A stretch of DNA of 8,072 nucleotides, taken from NCBI GenBank assembly GCA_013867245.1, contig JACENB010000114.1, positions 1 through 8,072 of the forward strand. The letters are read 5' to 3'. Below are positions 6,400 to 8,072 of this stretch, piece after piece. The notes beneath the pieces were generated by a model that had not been told where the DNA came from, ran no database searches, and worked only from the letters and a program-made list of their open reading frames with translations. The first letter of the stretch is position 1. Each line of letters opens with the position of its first letter. The stretch is from Nitrosopumilaceae archaeon. Its GTDB lineage: Archaea; Thermoproteota; Nitrososphaeria; Nitrososphaerales; Nitrosopumilaceae. The translations under genes were made by a program, and so were the position numbers.

Positions 6400-6708
6400 A
6401 TGACCCAAACCGCCCGTGTAAAACTCACATCAACCAGTCTACCAAAGTTAGATGGTGTATGTGGGGAAATCATGGGTATCGGTAAAAAAACCGGTGTTAA
6501 GGTAAAAGGTCCAACCCCACTTCCTGTAAAAAGATTACACGTTGCTACTAGAAAATCTCCATGTGGCAATGGAACTGAGACCTATGAGAAATGGGAAATG
6601 AAGATGCATAGAAGAATTATCAACATTAACGCTGATGATAAAGCAATCAGACAATTAATGAGACTAAAAATTCCTGATGACGTCTACATTGAACTCTCAT
6701 TAACATAA
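6400..6708 (+). CDS. rpsJ: 30S ribosomal protein S10 (uS10)
   Basis: This 102-residue protein has the normal archaeal S10 length. It sits in the head of the small ribosomal subunit near the A-site tRNA, with an extended loop reaching the S3/S14 neighbourhood. The sequence shows the N-terminal strand ARVKLTSTSLPKLDGVCGEI, the basic loop around GVKVKGPTPLPVKRLHVATRKSPCGNGTETYEKWEMKMHRR, and the C-terminal strand IPDDVYIELSLT, all family hallmarks. It is the second gene of the EF-1alpha transcript (11-bp gap). The ATG at 6400 is the only sensible start, with a GGCGG ribosome-binding sequence in front. The TATA element for rpoP follows directly after its stop, without a strong T-tract between, so some read-through into rpoP is possible. 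Confidence 0.97.
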   Translation: MTQTARVKLTSTSLPKLDGVCGEIMGIGKKTGVKVKGPTPLPVKRLHVATRKSPCGNGTETYEKWEMKMHRRIININADDKAIRQLMRLKIPDDVYIELSLT

Positions 6709-6712
6709 TCTC

Positions 6713-6720
6713 TAAATTAT
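6713..6720 (+). promoter_or_regulatory. TATA box of rpoP
   Basis: TAAATTAT is centred about 24 bp before the ATG at 6740. This suggests rpoP has its own promoter giving a leaderless mRNA, and favours that ATG over the in-frame TTG at 6728 and ATG at 6731. Confidence 0.45.
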
Positions 6721-6739
6721 AGATATTTTGATGATAAAC

Positions 6740-6934
6740 ATGGCTGAAGAAAACTTTGATGAAGTAGAAGAAACACCTGTTGAAACATTTGATGTAAACT
6801 ATTCTTGCCTTAGATGTGGAACCATGGTTTCAAATACAGAGTTGTCTAGATTACCTGAAATCAAATGCATCTGTGGATTCAGAGTATTTACCAAAGTAAG
6901 ACCTCCAGTAGTTAAAACAGTAAAAGCAATTTAG
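6740..6934 (+). CDS. rpoP: DNA-directed RNA polymerase subunit P (Rpo12)
   Basis: This 64-residue protein is the archaeal counterpart of eukaryotic Rpb12, a small zinc-binding subunit that helps hold the Rpo3/Rpo10 assembly platform to the large subunits. The core starts at YSCLRCGT (Cys23, Cys26), continues through LSRLPEIKC (Cys43) and CGFRVFTKVRPP (Cys45) and ends VVKTVKAI, a C-terminus typical of Rpo12. An acidic extension of about 20 residues precedes the zinc domain, making it longer than the 45-50 residues common in other archaea. The second half of the zinc site is Cys-Ile-Cys, not the usual Cys-x-x-Cys. In-frame TTG (6728) and ATG (6731) codons exist, but the ATG at 6740 gives MAEENF and fits the TATA spacing. 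The stop abuts the stop of the convergent C2H2 gene. Confidence 0.92.
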   Translation: MAEENFDEVEETPVETFDVNYSCLRCGTMVSNTELSRLPEIKCICGFRVFTKVRPPVVKTVKAI

Positions 6935-7132
6935 TTATCTGTCTTTTTTGTAACTGTGTTCTCTTTGCAAATGAGTTCTCATATCTTCCATGTTTGAAAA
7001 AAATTTGTTACATTCCTTGCAATCGTATTGTAAATCCTTTCCATGAACTATCTGTTTGTGATTCATCAGCTCTTCTTGTTTTGAAAATTTACTATCACAA
7101 ATATCACATTTGATTTTTTTAAAAAACCCCAA
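6935..7132 (-). CDS. Small two-finger C2H2 zinc finger protein
   Basis: This 65-residue protein consists almost entirely of two classical TFIIIA-type fingers. Finger 1 has Cys9, Cys12, His25, His30 and finger 2 Cys38, Cys41, His54, His59. Both follow C-x2-C-x12-H-x4-H with the expected hydrophobic core positions (Phe16 and Leu22; Phe45 and Met51). The lysine-rich N- and C-termini and the HGKDLQY linker suit nucleic-acid binding, though the target is unknown and protein binding is possible. The start is a TTG at 7132: an in-frame stop lies just before it and the next ATG would remove finger 1. AGGAT lies about 4 nt upstream as a weak Shine-Dalgarno, and the preceding zinc-ribbon gene ends 3 bp away, so the two are probably co-transcribed. 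Its first residues (MGFF) resemble that neighbour's (MGLF). Its stop directly abuts that of rpoP. Confidence 0.85.
   Translation of the reverse strand: MGFFKKIKCDICDSKFSKQEELMNHKQIVHGKDLQYDCKECNKFFSNMEDMRTHLQREHSYKKDR
6944..6949 (+). terminator. T6 tract after rpoP
   Basis: A T6 run starts 10 bp after the rpoP stop and is the first possible archaeal oligo-T terminator. It lies inside the convergent C2H2 gene, where it encodes part of the lysine-rich C-terminus, so its role as a terminator is only a suggestion. Confidence 0.3.
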
Positions 7133-7135
7133 CTA

Positions 7136-7546
7136 CTATCCTAACTCTGCCTTTTTTTCATCCCAACATTGTCTGCATAACTGTCCGTCAATCTTCCACT
7201 TTGATTTAGGATTATATCTGATCAATCCCATCTTGCCTCCGCACAATGAGCAAAAGTTTTTCTTTTTTCCAAATGATTCTTCTTTTTTATCAAAACACGG
7301 TTTGCAAAGTAATCCTTCCATATCCCACTGCCATCTTGGCTCCCACAAGTCAGTGATTTTTTGAGTTTTTCCACATTCAACACAAGGTTGTCTGACTTTT
7401 CCTTCATAGTACTCTTTTTGTTTTTCAAAATGACAATCTCCGCAAAGTGGACCTTTTACGTTCCATTCTCTTTTTGGTTTATGTTTGTGAGTTAGTTCCT
7501 TATTACAAATAGTACAAAATGATGGTTTTCTAGTAAATAATCCCAT
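7136..7546 (-). CDS. Triple zinc-ribbon-like protein (three CxxC...CxxC repeats)
   Basis: This 136-residue protein is built from three tandem units of about 42 residues. Each has a CxxC knuckle, then a Trp-containing segment, then a second CxxC: Cys11/14 with 35/38, Cys55/58 with 81/84, and Cys99/102 with 124/127. The gaps between pairs are 20, 22 and 21 residues. Before the second knuckle every unit shows W-x-[VMI]-x-G-x-L-C (Trp28, Trp74, Trp117). This predicts three zinc sites of four cysteines each. I do not recognise a named family. Basic linkers suggest nucleic-acid or protein binding, and no enzyme motif is seen. The ATG at 7546 has a good TATA element (ATTTATAG) 27-34 bp upstream, and the C2H2 gene follows after 3 bp, probably on the same mRNA. 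Confidence 0.85.
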   Translation of the reverse strand: MGLFTRKPSFCTICNKELTHKHKPKREWNVKGPLCGDCHFEKQKEYYEGKVRQPCVECGKTQKITDLWEPRWQWDMEGLLCKPCFDKKEESFGKKKNFCSLCGGKMGLIRYNPKSKWKIDGQLCRQCWDEKKAELG

Positions 7547-7572
7547 TTCAAATCTACCTAGTACAGCTTATT

Positions 7573-7580
7573 CTATAAAT
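7573..7580 (-). promoter_or_regulatory. TATA box of the triple zinc-ribbon / C2H2 operon
   Basis: ATTTATAG on the minus strand is centred about 30 bp before the ATG at 7546, predicting a leader of about 4 nt. It lies directly after the T-rich terminator of the upstream small gene, marking a new transcription unit. Confidence 0.55.
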
Positions 7581-7584
7581 GTAA

Positions 7585-7620
7585 ACAAAATAAAAATAAC
7601 AAAAAAGCGTTTATTCGCTT
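7585..7620 (-). terminator. Hairpin plus T-tract terminator of the ribbon-helix-helix-like gene
   Basis: On the minus strand AAGCG (7620-7616) can pair with CGCTT (7609-7605) across a 6-nt loop that contains the stop codon. T6 (7606-7601), T5 and T4 runs follow. The T-runs alone suffice as an archaeal terminator; the short hairpin makes it resemble a bacterial intrinsic terminator. Confidence 0.6.
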
Positions 7621-7733
7621 AGGATTTTCTCAAGAGCTTGGCTTGCATTGAGCATACCATTTCTCTTGGCATATTCTTCGATCATTTTGTATTGTTTTTC
7701 AGTAAAACATACTGGCATTGAACGTCTTTCCAT
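7611..7733 (-). CDS. 40-residue ribbon-helix-helix-like protein
   Basis: This short frame encodes 40 residues starting MERRSMPVCFTEKQ. The pattern is that of a minimal ribbon-helix-helix (CopG/Arc-like) DNA-binding domain: a basic N-terminus, a short beta strand at about 5-10 (SMPVCF), helix A at about 11-24 (TEKQYKMIEEYAKR), a turn with Asn-Gly, and helix B at about 29-39 (NASQALEKILS). Such proteins dimerise through the strand and read the major groove, often repressing nearby genes. The ATG at 7733 is the only start that keeps the strand, and the frame ends in a strong terminator, both supporting a real gene. A weak TATA-like ATATTAGTA lies 20-28 bp upstream. It is divergent from the SLOG-family gene across 74 bp. 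The fold is inferred by pattern; target and regulated gene are unknown. Confidence 0.7.
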   Translation of the reverse strand: MERRSMPVCFTEKQYKMIEEYAKRNGMLNASQALEKILSE

Positions 7734-7776
7734 GACTAGCAATAGAATTTTTTACTAATATCCTTTTCTCTCGGAA

Positions 7777-7783
7777 GATATTT
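7777..7783 (+). promoter_or_regulatory. TATA box of the SLOG/LOG-family gene
   Basis: GATATTT is centred about 28 bp before the ATG at 7808, with CTCGGAA just upstream where a BRE could lie. It predicts a leader of about 2 nt. Confidence 0.4.
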
Positions 7784-7807
7784 CAAACCACTTTTGTATT
7801 TTGAATC

Positions 7808-8072
7808 ATGGCAAAGAAAAGACAGATCCTAGTAATTGGTCACAACACAAATGGATGTCTACCTGAACATGAAAAAATTGCATATGAGGTTGGAGCAGAG
7901 ATTGCAAAATCTGACTCTGTCTTGATCTGTGGAGGATTGGGCGGTGTGATGACTGCAGCAGCTCATGGTGCAAAAGACGCAGGTGGTTTGACTATTGGAA
8001 TAATTCCTCAAAATGATCCAGTAGAGGCAAATGAGTACTGTGATATTGTAATTCCAACTGGCATGGGCCTAG
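7808..8072 (+). CDS. SLOG/LOG-like (TIGR00725-type) nucleotide-binding protein, N-terminal part
   Basis: The first 88 residues are present and the gene runs off the right edge; the family is usually about 155-170 residues. It is a Rossmann-like SLOG domain related to the 'lysine decarboxylase' or LOG family, whose best-known members are phosphoribohydrolases acting on nucleoside monophosphates. Visible features are the N-terminal strand RQILVIGHNTNG, helix EIAKSD, and the glycine-rich loop CGGLGGVMTAAAHGAKDAGG at about 41-60. This loop corresponds to the family's GGG-x-GLMG-type phosphate-binding loop. Next come TIGIIPQNDPVEANEYCDIVIPTG and the GMG turn. The PGGxGTxxE motif that would decide catalytic potential lies beyond the window, so enzymatic activity cannot be judged. 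It is divergent from the ribbon-helix-helix-like gene. Confidence 0.85.
   Translation, partial: MAKKRQILVIGHNTNGCLPEHEKIAYEVGAEIAKSDSVLICGGLGGVMTAAAHGAKDAGGLTIGIIPQNDPVEANEYCDIVIPTGMGL

Noticed and set aside
5894..6569. Minus-strand frames opposite EF-1alpha and S10, and the plus-strand alternative frame at 5880-6083
   Set aside because: They lie wholly within two of the most conserved genes known and show no recognisable protein pattern.
6728..6739. TTG at 6728 or ATG at 6731 as the rpoP start
   Set aside because: The TATA spacing would be too short, and MAEENF at 6740 is a more typical N-terminus.
7114..7126. T7A6 symmetric tract as a terminator or bent-DNA site
   Set aside because: On the coding strand it is simply the Phe-Phe-Lys-Lys codons at the start of the C2H2 gene.
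7110..7428. Alternative frames opposite or within the triple zinc-ribbon gene
   Set aside because: The CxxC repeat pattern at regular spacing appears only in the chosen minus-strand frame; the others lack any pattern.
1..8072. Mobile elements, CRISPR arrays, tRNA or rRNA genes, riboswitches
   Set aside because: No transposase or integrase, no regularly spaced repeats, and no cloverleaf or conserved RNA signature were seen; the gaps between genes are all short.

Overview
The window looks like chromosome of an ammonia-oxidising thaumarchaeon (Nitrososphaerota) close to Nitrosopumilus. The basis is AT-rich DNA, archaeal-type information genes (elongation factor 1-alpha, S10 named by archaeal similarity, RNA polymerase subunit Rpo12, tRNA-splicing endonuclease, ATP-dependent DNA ligase), a bifunctional archaeal FBP aldolase/phosphatase, and small C2H2 and CxxC zinc proteins of a kind I associate with this group. 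The lineage is recognised from memory of these proteins, not from a search. I see no insertion sequence, prophage, CRISPR array, tRNA or rRNA, and no gene-free stretch above about 130 bp.

Layout. Bases 1-198 hold the 3' end of an unrecognised plus-strand gene. It converges on a minus-strand block (195-4959) that reads, in transcription order from the right, FBP aldolase/phosphatase, a small two-helix membrane protein, ATP-dependent DNA ligase, a DUF47/PhoU-like protein and tRNA endonuclease EndA. Each of these has a plausible TATA element about 22-34 bp before its start codon, so they look like separately promoted genes more than one tight operon. From a 130-bp divergent promoter region, a plus-strand block (5090-6934) carries EF-1alpha and S10 as a tight pair, then rpoP with its own promoter. 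A minus-strand block follows (6935-7733): a 40-residue ribbon-helix-helix-like protein, a triple zinc-ribbon-like protein and a two-finger C2H2 protein. The C2H2 gene ends base-to-base against rpoP. The window closes with the 5' part of a SLOG/LOG-family (TIGR00725-like) gene on the plus strand.

Functional picture. The plus block is core translation and transcription machinery: EF-1alpha delivers aminoacyl-tRNA, S10 is a 30S protein, and Rpo12 is a zinc-binding RNA polymerase subunit. The minus block mixes DNA end joining, tRNA intron removal, gluconeogenesis and a probable phosphate-related regulator, without an obvious single pathway. The most curious part is the cluster of very small zinc-binding and DNA-binding-like proteins at 6740-7733.

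Expression signals. TATA-to-start spacing suggests mostly leaderless mRNAs. The two clearly internal genes (S10 and the C2H2 protein) instead have Shine-Dalgarno-like sequences. This pattern was also used to correct several start codons.
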